Part shown: positions 24,076 through 30,976 of the stretch, piece after piece
Layout: every line of letters begins with the position of its first letter
How positions within the stretch are numbered: position 1 is the stretch's first letter
Source of the DNA: KBS50 sp042666615
GTDB taxonomy: Bacteria; Actinomycetota; Actinomycetes; Mycobacteriales; Micromonosporaceae
Direction: 5' to 3'
DNA length: 64,000 nucleotides
Assembly: GCF_042666615.1 (NCBI RefSeq)
Contig: NZ_JBHTDD010000007.1
Coordinates: 186,001-250,000 of the forward strand
Notes under the pieces: model-generated
Seen by the model: only the letters and a program-made list of their open reading frames with translations
Told to the model about the DNA's origin: nothing
The model's database searches: none
Position numbers and translations under genes: made by a program

Positions 24076-25189
24076 CGTTCTGCCTCTGTCTATCGGGTTG
24101 GACACGGACGGCGGATCGGATGCCCAGCAGGGCGGTGGCGGCGAGCCGGCTGGCGGCCAGCACGGTCTTGGCGGCGCCGCCGCTGCCCCCGGTGAAGGTG
24201 AGCACGGTGCCGGCGACGCCTCGCAACGCCAGGCCGGCGGGTTCGCTGTAGCAGTCGGCGGCGCTGACCGGCGGGCCAACCGGTCGAAGGTTCCGGCCCG
24301 GGAACCGCTGACCGGTGGTCACCAGGACGCGTGCCGCCAGTTCGGCGTCGGGCTCGGGGCCCGGCGGGTCGACGTCCCAGCGATCGCTGGGCAGCCCGAG
24401 CAGCAGGCGTCCGGGACCGGCCGGCCGACCATAGAGGCCACTTGTGGCGTCCACGAAGCACGGCAGGTCGGGCCGGTCGGTGGCGTAGTGGGCGTACTGG
24501 ACGTGTTTGGTGCGTAGCGTGGTCGGTAACCCGGCGGCGCGCAGCAGACCGGGCGTCCACGCCCCGGCGGCCACGACGACGAGGTCACCGGTGAGCCGGC
24601 GGCCGTCGCGCAGGACGACCGCGCCGTCGTCGAGCCGGGCCACCGGTGTGGCCTCGGTCCGGTCCAGGCCACGGAGGACGGCACGACGCAGCAGGTCCGG
24701 GACGAGGTATCCGGCCCGCCGTTCCCAGACGGCCACCGCACGTTCCGGAAGGTGGTCGAAGCCGAACCGACGCGCGATCTCCGGCCCGGCCACCATCTCC
24801 ACGCCGGCGGCCGCGAGCCCGTTGGCGTCGGCCCCGCCGGTCGTCGCGGTTCCGGCCCCGCCCCCACCGGTCGTCGCGGTAGCGGCCCCGGCGTCGTCCG
24901 GATCGAGCACATAGAGCGAACCGGTCCGTCGCCAACCCACGTCCGCCGCGAGGGACGGGTCGGCCAGCAACTCGTCAAGGCTGGCGGCGGCCAGCGCCCG
25001 GGCGGCCGGTTCGGGTTCGAAAGCCCGTACCAACCCACCGGAGGCGGCGGTGGCGTCGACGTACCGGCCCGCCGGCCCGCCGCCCTCCGTGCCGATCAGC
25101 ACCGCGTCGGCGCCGACGTCCCGCAGCCGTCGAGCCAGGAGAACCCCGCTCACGCCCGCGCCGACGATGAGCACCCGCGGCTCAGCCAC
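23831..25189 (-). CDS. FAD-dependent oxidoreductase of the DAO / glycine-oxidase type, with anomalous 3' end
   Basis: 452 codons as read. The N-terminal FAD motif is VLIVGAGVSGVLLARRL (6-22), VVVAAGAWTPGLL lies mid-protein, and GGSGGAAKTVLAASRLAA marks the expected end near residue 370. Beyond this the frame runs another 78 residues without family character, overlapping the lysine hydroxylase by 245 nt. A one-base shift near 24110 would end the gene just before that start, so a frameshift or sequencing slip is likely. The GTG start overlaps the MetRS-like stop by 8 nt. Expected role: oxidative cleavage of the N-N linked lysine-glycine adduct to hydrazinoacetate. An Ala/Thr/Gly repeat lies at about residues 100-120. 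Confidence 0.78.
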   Translation of the reverse strand: MAEPRVLIVGAGVSGVLLARRLRDVGADAVLIGTEGGGPAGRYVDATAASGGLVRAFEPEPAARALAAASLDELLADPSLAADVGWRRTGSLYVLDPDDAGAATATTGGGGAGTATTGGADANGLAAAGVEMVAGPEIARRFGFDHLPERAVAVWERRAGYLVPDLLRRAVLRGLDRTEATPVARLDDGAVVLRDGRRLTGDLVVVAAGAWTPGLLRAAGLPTTLRTKHVQYAHYATDRPDLPCFVDATSGLYGRPAGPGRLLLGLPSDRWDVDPPGPEPDAELAARVLVTTGQRFPGRNLRPVGPPVSAADCYSEPAGLALRGVAGTVLTFTGGSGGAAKTVLAASRLAATALLGIRSAVRVQPDRQRQNDDTDLSHSGNWRGARQPEPRGDVRRARAAGDRPVRVPRPAGVARRDAAQRCAHADRLGQGPGLALRPHPPPVVPQLPGDHR

Positions 25190-26558
25190 CGGAGCCCGCC
25201 GGGATGCTGCCACCGATGAGACCCAGCAGCCCGGCCGCTCGTTCGGGCCGGCTGCGGAACGCGGCGAGCGCGGCGCGAACCGCCGTGGCGGGGTCGAACT
25301 GCTCCAGCCGCAACGCCTGCTCGCCCCGCGTCAGCTCGATGTCCGCCAACACACCGTCGAAACCGGGAGCGGTCCCGTCGAGGACGGTGGCGTACCGCGC
25401 CTTGAACGCCTCGTACGCCTCCGGCCGGAAGTCGGACTCGTACCTGTCCGGTCGGTCCCAGCTGACGAACGCCCGGACCACGGCCGGATCCTCGGTGGAC
25501 AGGAACTCGTGTGCCCAGATGGCGTGGTCCCGACTGGTGGAGAACTTCGCACCGGTGAGTCGGTAGAACTCGTTGACCACCAGCCCGGTCGGCCGGTCGG
25601 GCAGCCCGGCGGCCAGGTGCAGTGCCGGAATGAGAATCGCGTAGTAGAAGGCGTTGTCGACACCGAGGAAGATCCACTGCTCGTCGACGTCCCGCCACGC
25701 GTCGAGGTACCCGTCCAGGGCGGCCGCGTCCGAACGCAGGTGGCGGGCGGGCAGGAGCAGGTTGGCCAGGGCCATCTCGGCCCACACGTCGATCCGCAGG
25801 TCGTCGTCCCATTCGATGCCCCAGTCGGACGGGTAGGCGAGTGGCACCTCAGGCAGCCCACCAGCGAGGCACGACCCGACGAGCTGGCGCAGCCGTGGCG
25901 GCAGCACCGTCCGGGACCAGAACCCGGCCAGCCGATCCCGGTGCTCCGCCAACCGAAGCACCGGAACCGAATGCGTGACCGGCTCGGGGGCCACAGAGCA
26001 GCAGGTCGACAGCGCGCCAACCAGGTTCGTGGCGGTGCAGAAACCGCCACACCCCTCGCAGGTGCCACCGGCGGCACCGGCTCCGCAGGCCGGGCAGCGC
26101 CCGACGACCCGGACGTGGTGCAGGACCCGATGACAGGCGGCGCACGCCCCCAGCGTCACCGGGGCCACCTCGACGGCCTTCACCTCGACCAGTTCGGTCA
26201 GCAGACCGGCCACGTCGTCGCGGTAGCGCGGGTCAGCCAGCGGGTCGACCATGATGTCGTACCGGATGCGTGCCGCGTGCAGGGCCTTGCCGATCAACGC
26301 CCCGTAGCGGCTGACGGTGTCCGCGGCGGTTTCCCCGCCCGCCTCCGCCCGCGCGAGCACATAGTTCTGGTGGGCGTCCAGGCCGCACTGGGTCAGCACC
26401 CGGCGGCCGCCGGCGCGCAGCGCGCGAGCCGCGATGTCGCCGGCGACGTACGGACCCGACAGGTGGCCGAGGTGCAGCGGCCCGTTCGGTGTCGGCGGCG
26501 GTGTCACCAGGAGCGCCGTGCCGGCGCCCGGGACGGTAAGCCTCGGGTCGTCAGCCAT
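25182..26558 (-). CDS. Methionyl-tRNA-synthetase-like enzyme (putative hydrazine synthetase subunit)
   Basis: 458 residues of class I aminoacyl-tRNA synthetase fold. The HIGH-type signature is HLGH at 29-32 (PPPTPNGPLHLGHLSG), CxxC zinc knuckles sit at 139-173 (CAAC, CPAC, CEGC), and the KMSKS-type loop is KFSTS at 338-342. It stops after about 115 further residues, so the anticodon-binding and dimerisation parts of MetRS are short or absent; a housekeeping role is unlikely. In the s56-p1 pathway a fused cupin-MetRS-like protein (Spb40) activates glycine and couples it to N6-hydroxylysine, forming an N-N bond. Here the MetRS-like unit is a separate gene overlapping the cupin gene by 8 nt. Confidence 0.85.
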   Translation of the reverse strand: MADDPRLTVPGAGTALLVTPPPTPNGPLHLGHLSGPYVAGDIAARALRAGGRRVLTQCGLDAHQNYVLARAEAGGETAADTVSRYGALIGKALHAARIRYDIMVDPLADPRYRDDVAGLLTELVEVKAVEVAPVTLGACAACHRVLHHVRVVGRCPACGAGAAGGTCEGCGGFCTATNLVGALSTCCSVAPEPVTHSVPVLRLAEHRDRLAGFWSRTVLPPRLRQLVGSCLAGGLPEVPLAYPSDWGIEWDDDLRIDVWAEMALANLLLPARHLRSDAAALDGYLDAWRDVDEQWIFLGVDNAFYYAILIPALHLAAGLPDRPTGLVVNEFYRLTGAKFSTSRDHAIWAHEFLSTEDPAVVRAFVSWDRPDRYESDFRPEAYEAFKARYATVLDGTAPGFDGVLADIELTRGEQALRLEQFDPATAVRAALAAFRSRPERAAGLLGLIGGSIPAGSGG

Positions 26559-26931
26559 TGTCGACCCCGTCGCCGGTATCCGGCGCCTCGACGCTGTTCG
26601 TGCGCGGCATCCAGTAGATGCTCAGGATCGTGAGTGGCTGTTCCGGTGAGGGATTGTGGATGACATGGCGCTGCTCGGGATCGAGCAGGATCACGCCGCC
26701 GGTCAGCACCTCGACCTTCTCCCCACCCGCCTGGTAGATGGCCGTGCCGCGGGTGACCACGGCGAACTCGACCTCGGGGTGCACGTCCTCGGTGCTGCTG
26801 CCGCCGGGCGGGATCACACACCACATGGCGTCGAAAGGCAGTCGGCCGAGATCGCGGTACTGCTTCCAGCGACCGATCTGTATGCCGTATTCCTCGGTGA
26901 GTTCGGCGGTATCGCTGACGTATTTCCGCAT
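26551..26931 (-). CDS. Cupin protein (putative N-N bond-forming partner of the MetRS-like enzyme)
   Basis: 126 residues, one cupin barrel. The metal motif is DVHPEVEFAVVTRG (about 49-62, with His51 and Glu53/55) and the second motif VILLDPEQRHVIHN (about 80-93, with His89). ATG 26931 follows AGGAGGA by 5 nt, the best ribosome-binding site in the operon. It is the promoter-proximal gene and its stop overlaps the MetRS-like start (ATGGCTGA). In hydrazine synthetases of the Spb40 type the metal cupin domain rearranges the O-glycyl-hydroxylysine ester into a hydrazine; this free-standing protein would do the same in complex. That role is inferred from gene order. Confidence 0.82.
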   Translation of the reverse strand: MRKYVSDTAELTEEYGIQIGRWKQYRDLGRLPFDAMWCVIPPGGSSTEDVHPEVEFAVVTRGTAIYQAGGEKVEVLTGGVILLDPEQRHVIHNPSPEQPLTILSIYWMPRTNSVEAPDTGDGVDNG

Positions 26932-27182
26932 TTCTGTCCTCCTGGCCGGGTTGACCTGAGCGCCGGAGCTGGGCTGACGCCGGTCTCGGTGCGACGGAAG
27001 AGTGGGCTTGGCTGATTATCGCCATCAATGGCAGTAGAGCCACTGTGGACATAATCTGATCGAGCTAACAGGAATTACACCGGCAGATCACCGGCAATCT
27101 CGCTGCTGACTGCCACCCAGTGGCCTCGGCTCCGGTGGTTCGCCGGCACGAATCAGCCGGAACCTGTACGGAGACGACTACG
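26932..27182. promoter_or_regulatory. Divergent control region of the hydrazine-type operon
   Basis: 251 bases between the cupin start and the XRE/NB-ARC gene, locally AT-richer (27000-27100) than the flanks. It contains the strong AGGAGGA site for the cupin gene. I could not assign a unique -35/-10 pair or a long palindrome, so the operator remains undefined. Confidence 0.45.
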
Positions 27183-28094
27183 GTGATCCGCTATCCGGAT
27201 ACACTGGGTGATGACATCGTCACGGCTCGGCAGCGGGCCAACCTCACCCAGGAAGAGCTGGCCGACCGCACCGGGCTGAGCGTCCGGAGCATCCGCAACC
27301 TGGAGTCGGCACGGGTGACCCAGCCACGGCCGGCAACCGTCCGGCTACTACGTGACGTCCTCGGCCTACCCGCCCACCCGGCGCCATCGGCCCGGATCCG
27401 CCCCATGCAACTGCCGCTGGACATTCCCGGCTTCATCGGTCGCGCCGCGCAGCTCACCCAACTCGATCGGTTGCTCGACCGCGGACCTCGACGGATGTCC
27501 ACCGTCGTGGTGTCCGTCCTGTCCGGACGGCCCGGAATCGGCAAGACGGCGCTGGCACTGCACTGGGCACACCGGAGGGCGGTCCGGTTCGCCGACGGAG
27601 TGCTGCACGTCCACCTGCGCGGTAGCGACCCGGCGAAGCCGGCGGTGACACCCTCGGAGGCGCTTGGCTGTCTCATCGAGGCTCTCGACGTGCCCGGTGT
27701 CGTCCCGAGTGGTCTCGCCGCGCGGGCCGGACTGTACCGCAGCGCCCTCGCCGGTCGCCGGATGCTCCTCATGCTCGACGACGCGCGGGACGCCGACCAG
27801 GTACGACCGCTGCTGCCCGGGGCTCCGGGCTGCATGGTCGTGGTGACCAGCCGGGACCGTCTCACCAGCCTGATCGCCGGCGAGGCCGCGCACCCGGTCG
27901 TGGTGGACGAACTCACCGCCGACGAGGCGTGGGAGCTACTCCGGATCCGGTTGGGCGCGCACCGCCTCACCGCCGAACGCGAGGCGGCGCAGAAGATCGT
28001 CACCGACTGTGCCGGTGTGCCTCGGGCGCTGGCGGTGGCGGCGGCCCACGCGGCCACCCAGCCCCGGCTGCCCCTCGCCGAGTTGGCCTGGTGA
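27183..28094 (+). CDS. XRE/NB-ARC regulator, short form
   Basis: 303 residues from GTG 27183. An XRE-type HTH (about 8-62: TARQRANLTQEELADRTGLSV, SIRNLESAR) is followed by an NB-ARC P-loop ATPase with Walker A GRPGIGKTA (115-123), Walker B LLMLDDA (about 196-202) and VVVTSRDRL. The protein ends soon after the GLPLA-like motif (here GVPRALAVAAA), so the winged-helix and TPR parts of full-length relatives (compare 34721-37360) are missing. It could be a naturally minimal switch or a 3'-truncated gene. Its position opposite the operon suggests it controls it, with ATP binding as the switch. Confidence 0.8.
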   Translation: MIRYPDTLGDDIVTARQRANLTQEELADRTGLSVRSIRNLESARVTQPRPATVRLLRDVLGLPAHPAPSARIRPMQLPLDIPGFIGRAAQLTQLDRLLDRGPRRMSTVVVSVLSGRPGIGKTALALHWAHRRAVRFADGVLHVHLRGSDPAKPAVTPSEALGCLIEALDVPGVVPSGLAARAGLYRSALAGRRMLLMLDDARDADQVRPLLPGAPGCMVVVTSRDRLTSLIAGEAAHPVVVDELTADEAWELLRIRLGAHRLTAEREAAQKIVTDCAGVPRALAVAAAHAATQPRLPLAELAW

Positions 28095-28138
28095 CCGCCG
28101 TGGGACGCCGTCACCGCCGGTGGCCCCGGCCGCGATGA

Positions 28139-28813
28139 TCAGGGCCGGTCGACGCGGGTGCCGGCCCGGGCGGCCACGTGCGCCGGCACGGGTACGCCTG
28201 CGGGCAGCGCGGGATCGGCCAGCGGCTGCTGCCACCGCGCGGCCAGGGGAAGCTCTCCGGCCCAGTGGCCACGTGCGGCGTCGGGGCTGTCGCCGTCATC
28301 CGGCGGACCGCTGCGCGTCTTGACCGACGCCTCGGTGAGCGGGAGCGCCAGCAGGGCCGTGGCCGCCAGTTCCTTGCGGTTCGGCTGCCGGGCGTAGGTC
28401 CACTGGCCCGGTGCGACGTGTTCGGTGAGCACCCGCAGGCCGTGCAGCTTCTCCTCCATGTCGGTCACCCACCGCGGCATGCCGTAGACCATCGCGCTGC
28501 GGTAGTTGATCCCGTGTTCGAAAACAGAGCGAGCCAGGACCATGCCGTCGACGACGGTTACCGTGACGCAGACCTCCGCTGCGGTGGTGAGACTTCTGCT
28601 GGCCACCGAACCGTGCAGGTAAAGGTGCTGTTCGTCGAATCCGTAGACGGTCGGCACCACCATCGGGCAACCCTCCACGAGGACGCCGAGGTGGCAGACG
28701 AAGCTGGCCCGGAGCACGTCGAACAGGGCGCTCCGGTTGCTGTGCCCCTTCTCCTTCATGCGGCGCAACCGGGTCCGGGGCGTCGCGGACAACGGCACAT
28801 CGGCATCGGTCAT
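28139..28813 (-). CDS. PPOX-fold flavin-binding protein (nitroimidazole-resistance-like)
   Basis: 224 residues with the split-barrel flavin-binding fold. Motifs include RMKEKGHSNRSALFDVL (substrate/flavin helix), VCHLGVLVEGCPMVVPTVYGF and YLHGSVASRSLTTA (FMN phosphate region, about 68-81), then YRSAMVYG. This pattern fits the NimA/pyridoxamine-oxidase-related proteins. It probably reduces or binds a flavin-linked substrate in the cytoplasm. The C-terminal 60 residues are Pro/Ala-rich. The small XRE gene lies 15 bases upstream on the same strand. Confidence 0.85.
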   Translation of the reverse strand: MTDADVPLSATPRTRLRRMKEKGHSNRSALFDVLRASFVCHLGVLVEGCPMVVPTVYGFDEQHLYLHGSVASRSLTTAAEVCVTVTVVDGMVLARSVFEHGINYRSAMVYGMPRWVTDMEEKLHGLRVLTEHVAPGQWTYARQPNRKELAATALLALPLTEASVKTRSGPPDDGDSPDAARGHWAGELPLAARWQQPLADPALPAGVPVPAHVAARAGTRVDRP

Positions 28814-28828
28814 GACGTGCCCAATTCT

Positions 28829-29095
28829 CTAGGAGGCCTGGCGGGCGGGTGTGTCGGCCAGCCAGACGTCGGCCAGGTCGCTGAGCGGCACGTCGAGGGC
28901 CTGGCTGAGGCAGACCACGGTGCCGAACGCCGGTGCGGGAAGGCGGCCCGCCTCGATCTTGCGCAGCGTCTCGGGGGAGATGCCGGCGGCCAGGGCCACC
29001 TCGACGAGGCCGCGACCGGCCCGCGCGGTCCGGAGGGCGGCTCCGAGGCGCTGGCCGGCGGCGATCTGTTGGGCGGTGAGTGGTTGGCGAACCAT
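28829..29095 (-). CDS. Small XRE-type HTH regulator
   Basis: 88 residues, essentially one helix-turn-helix (about 10-72): QRLGAALRTARAGRGL, VALAAGISPETLRKIEAGR, FGTVVCLSQALDVPLSDLADVW. ATG 29095. The divergent methionine aminopeptidase starts 77 bp away and the palindrome GGTATAAAAATACC lies between them. It is the probable repressor of the aminopeptidase and of its own transcript, which may continue into the PPOX gene 15 nt downstream. Confidence 0.85.
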   Translation of the reverse strand: MVRQPLTAQQIAAGQRLGAALRTARAGRGLVEVALAAGISPETLRKIEAGRLPAPAFGTVVCLSQALDVPLSDLADVWLADTPARQAS

Positions 29096-29135
29096 GCCCC
29101 GCAGGATATCCCTCCGGCGCGTCCCAGCCTGTCAT

Positions 29136-29149
29136 GGTATAAAAATACC
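29136..29149. promoter_or_regulatory. Palindromic operator of the XRE/aminopeptidase pair
   Basis: GGTATAAAAATACC is a 14-bp palindrome (5-bp arms, AAAA centre) that also supplies a TATAAA-like -10. It lies 24 bases upstream of the aminopeptidase ATG and 41 bases from the XRE start, so bound repressor would block both promoters. Confidence 0.65.
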
Positions 29150-29172
29150 GAGTACGGGGAGGGGAAGCTGTC

Positions 29173-30006
29173 ATGATCGAATTCAAGTCCGCCGAGGAGA
29201 TCGGCCGGATGGCGGTGACCGGCACGTTCGTCGGCGAGCTGCTCGCCGAGCTGAGCGGTGTCGCCGCTGTCGGCGTCAACCTGATGGACATCGAGCACCA
29301 CGCCCGCCGCCGGATCACCGAACGCGGGGCCGAGTCCTGCTACTGGGACTATGCCCCGTCGTTCGGCCGCGGCCCGTTCCGCAACGTGCTCTGCCTGTCG
29401 GTCAACGACGCGGTGCTGCACGGCCTGCCGCACGACTACGTGCTGCGCGACGGCGACCTGCTCAGCATCGACATGGCGGTCAGCATCGACGGCTGGGCCG
29501 CCGACTCCGCGCTCTCCGTCGTCGTCGGCACCCCCGACCCCGCCGACCTCAGGCTCATCGAAGCCACCGAGGTCGCGTTGGAGGCCGCCATCGCCGCCGC
29601 TCAGCCCGGCGGCCGGCTGGGTGACGTCTCCGCCGCCATCGGCCAGGTCGCCGGCTCCTACGGGTACGGCGTCAACGGCGAATTCGGCGGCCACGGCATC
29701 GGCCGCACCATGCACGAGGCGCCGCACGTGGCCAACAGCGGCCGCCCCCGCCGCGGCCTGAAACTCGATCCCGGCCTCACCATCGCCATCGAACCCTGGT
29801 TCTGCCGCTCCACCGACAAGATCCGGGTCGATCCCGACGGCTGGACGATCCGCTCCGCCGACGGCTCCCGCACCGCCCACTCCGAGCACACGGTCGCCAT
29901 CACCGAAGCCGGCCCTCAGGTCCTGACCCGCCGCCCGACCCGCGACATCACGTCGGCCGACCCCACCTCGGCGGAGCCCACCAGGAAGCCCGCCACCGCC
30001 GCCTGA
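29173..30006 (+). CDS. map: Type I methionine aminopeptidase (regulated paralogue)
   Basis: 277 residues of pita-bread fold. The metal ligands are visible: His83 near the substrate, Asp100 in LSIDMAV, Asp111 in GWAADSALSV, His in GGHGIGRTMHEAPHV, Glu in IAIEPWF and Glu in HSEHTVAIT. A GGGGAGGGG site precedes ATG 29173. The C-terminal 25 residues are a Thr/Pro/Asp-rich tail. Housekeeping MAP usually sits by adk/secY; here it faces its own XRE repressor, so this is a conditional second MAP, perhaps for fumagillin-type resistance or stress. That use is inference. Confidence 0.9.
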   Translation: MIEFKSAEEIGRMAVTGTFVGELLAELSGVAAVGVNLMDIEHHARRRITERGAESCYWDYAPSFGRGPFRNVLCLSVNDAVLHGLPHDYVLRDGDLLSIDMAVSIDGWAADSALSVVVGTPDPADLRLIEATEVALEAAIAAAQPGGRLGDVSAAIGQVAGSYGYGVNGEFGGHGIGRTMHEAPHVANSGRPRRGLKLDPGLTIAIEPWFCRSTDKIRVDPDGWTIRSADGSRTAHSEHTVAITEAGPQVLTRRPTRDITSADPTSAEPTRKPATAA

Positions 30007-30061
30007 CCTACCCGCCGCCCGCCCCCAGGCGTGGCTTCCGGACTCGATAGGTTTGTCGGCC

Positions 30062-30517
30062 ATGACTGACGTACGGCTGGAACCGATGACCGCGGATGAG
30101 TACCAGCCGTGGCGGGCCAAGGCCGAGGCGCACTACGCGCGGAGTGTCGCCGCGTCGGGCCGGTCGGCACAGGACGCGGCTCGCATTGCCGCCGATACCT
30201 ACGCGCAGTTGCTTCCCGACGAGTCCGCCACGCCTGATCATCATTTCTGGAATGCCTACGACGGCGACCGCCGGGTCGGTTTCCTCTGGGTCAAGGTCAC
30301 TCACGGCACGGCGTTCGTCTACAACGTCGCCGTCGAACCCGACCTTCGCCGCCAGGGCTACGGCCGCGCGATCATGCTGGCGGCCGAACGCTGGTGCCGC
30401 GACAACGCGCTGCTGAGGATCGGCCTGCACGTCTTCGCCCACAACACCGGCGCCCGGGCCCTCTACGAGCAGTTGGGTTTCACCGAGACCGGTCGCAACA
30501 TGGCCAAGGACCTGTGA
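30062..30517 (+). CDS. GNAT family N-acetyltransferase
   Basis: 151 residues. GNAT fold with motif A as VAVEPDLRRQGYGRAIM (about 90-106), which binds acetyl-CoA pyrophosphate, and the motif B region NTGARALYEQLGFTETGRNMAKDL at the end. ATG 30062 is eight bases after TAGGTT (30048-30053), suggesting a nearly leaderless message. It lies alone between map and a convergent membrane gene. The acceptor amine is unknown; the NMAKDL ending is common in the RimI-like/YhfO branch. Confidence 0.88.
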   Translation: MTDVRLEPMTADEYQPWRAKAEAHYARSVAASGRSAQDAARIAADTYAQLLPDESATPDHHFWNAYDGDRRVGFLWVKVTHGTAFVYNVAVEPDLRRQGYGRAIMLAAERWCRDNALLRIGLHVFAHNTGARALYEQLGFTETGRNMAKDL

Positions 30518-30592
30518 CCGCGATTCGCCCGGACGCTGCCGTCTCCCTCGCTCCGGATCACCCGGCCGGAACCCATCAGTCGCGGTAGGCCG

Positions 30593-30898
30593 TCATGAAT
30601 GCCGGAACGTCCGCGTCAGTCGCAGGATGCCCTGGTGAATCAACACGCCGACGCCGGTGTTGACCGCGGCGAGGCCGGCGGCGCCGAGCAACCCCGGCTC
30701 GACACTCGCCACGCCGCCCGCGACCAGCAGGACCGGCCATGCCACAGCGGCGGTGATGAGCGTCGACCGCCACCAGCGTCCGAGTAACAGGCCGAACAGC
30801 ACCAGCAGCGGGATCACGGCGGCGGCCACCTCCTTCGCTGTCGCAAATCTACCGCAGTGGATCGTTCCGGTGGCATCCTCCCAACCGTCGGAGAGCAC
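30593..30898 (-). CDS. Small membrane protein
   Basis: 101 codons with three hydrophobic stretches (AVIPLLVLFGLLLG, LITAAVAWPVLLVAGGVAS, LGAAGLAAVNTGVGVLI). I do not recognise a family. The GTG at 30898 lacks a clear ribosome-binding site; an internal GTG at 30817 follows AAGGAGG, so the real protein may be about 74 residues. It is divergent from the serine hydrolase. No function can be assigned. Confidence 0.5.
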   Translation of the reverse strand: MLSDGWEDATGTIHCGRFATAKEVAAAVIPLLVLFGLLLGRWWRSTLITAAVAWPVLLVAGGVASVEPGLLGAAGLAAVNTGVGVLIHQGILRLTRTFRHS

Positions 30899-30976
30899 GG
30901 CGGCCCGACTTTCGACAGGGACAGGTTGCGACGATCGCCAGACGCTTCCCCGGCGGGTGATCCATAGGTTCGGTCC

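Noticed and set aside
25182..26558. Housekeeping methionyl-tRNA synthetase
   Set aside because: Short C-terminal part, altered KMSKS (KFSTS) and operon context argue against a translation role.
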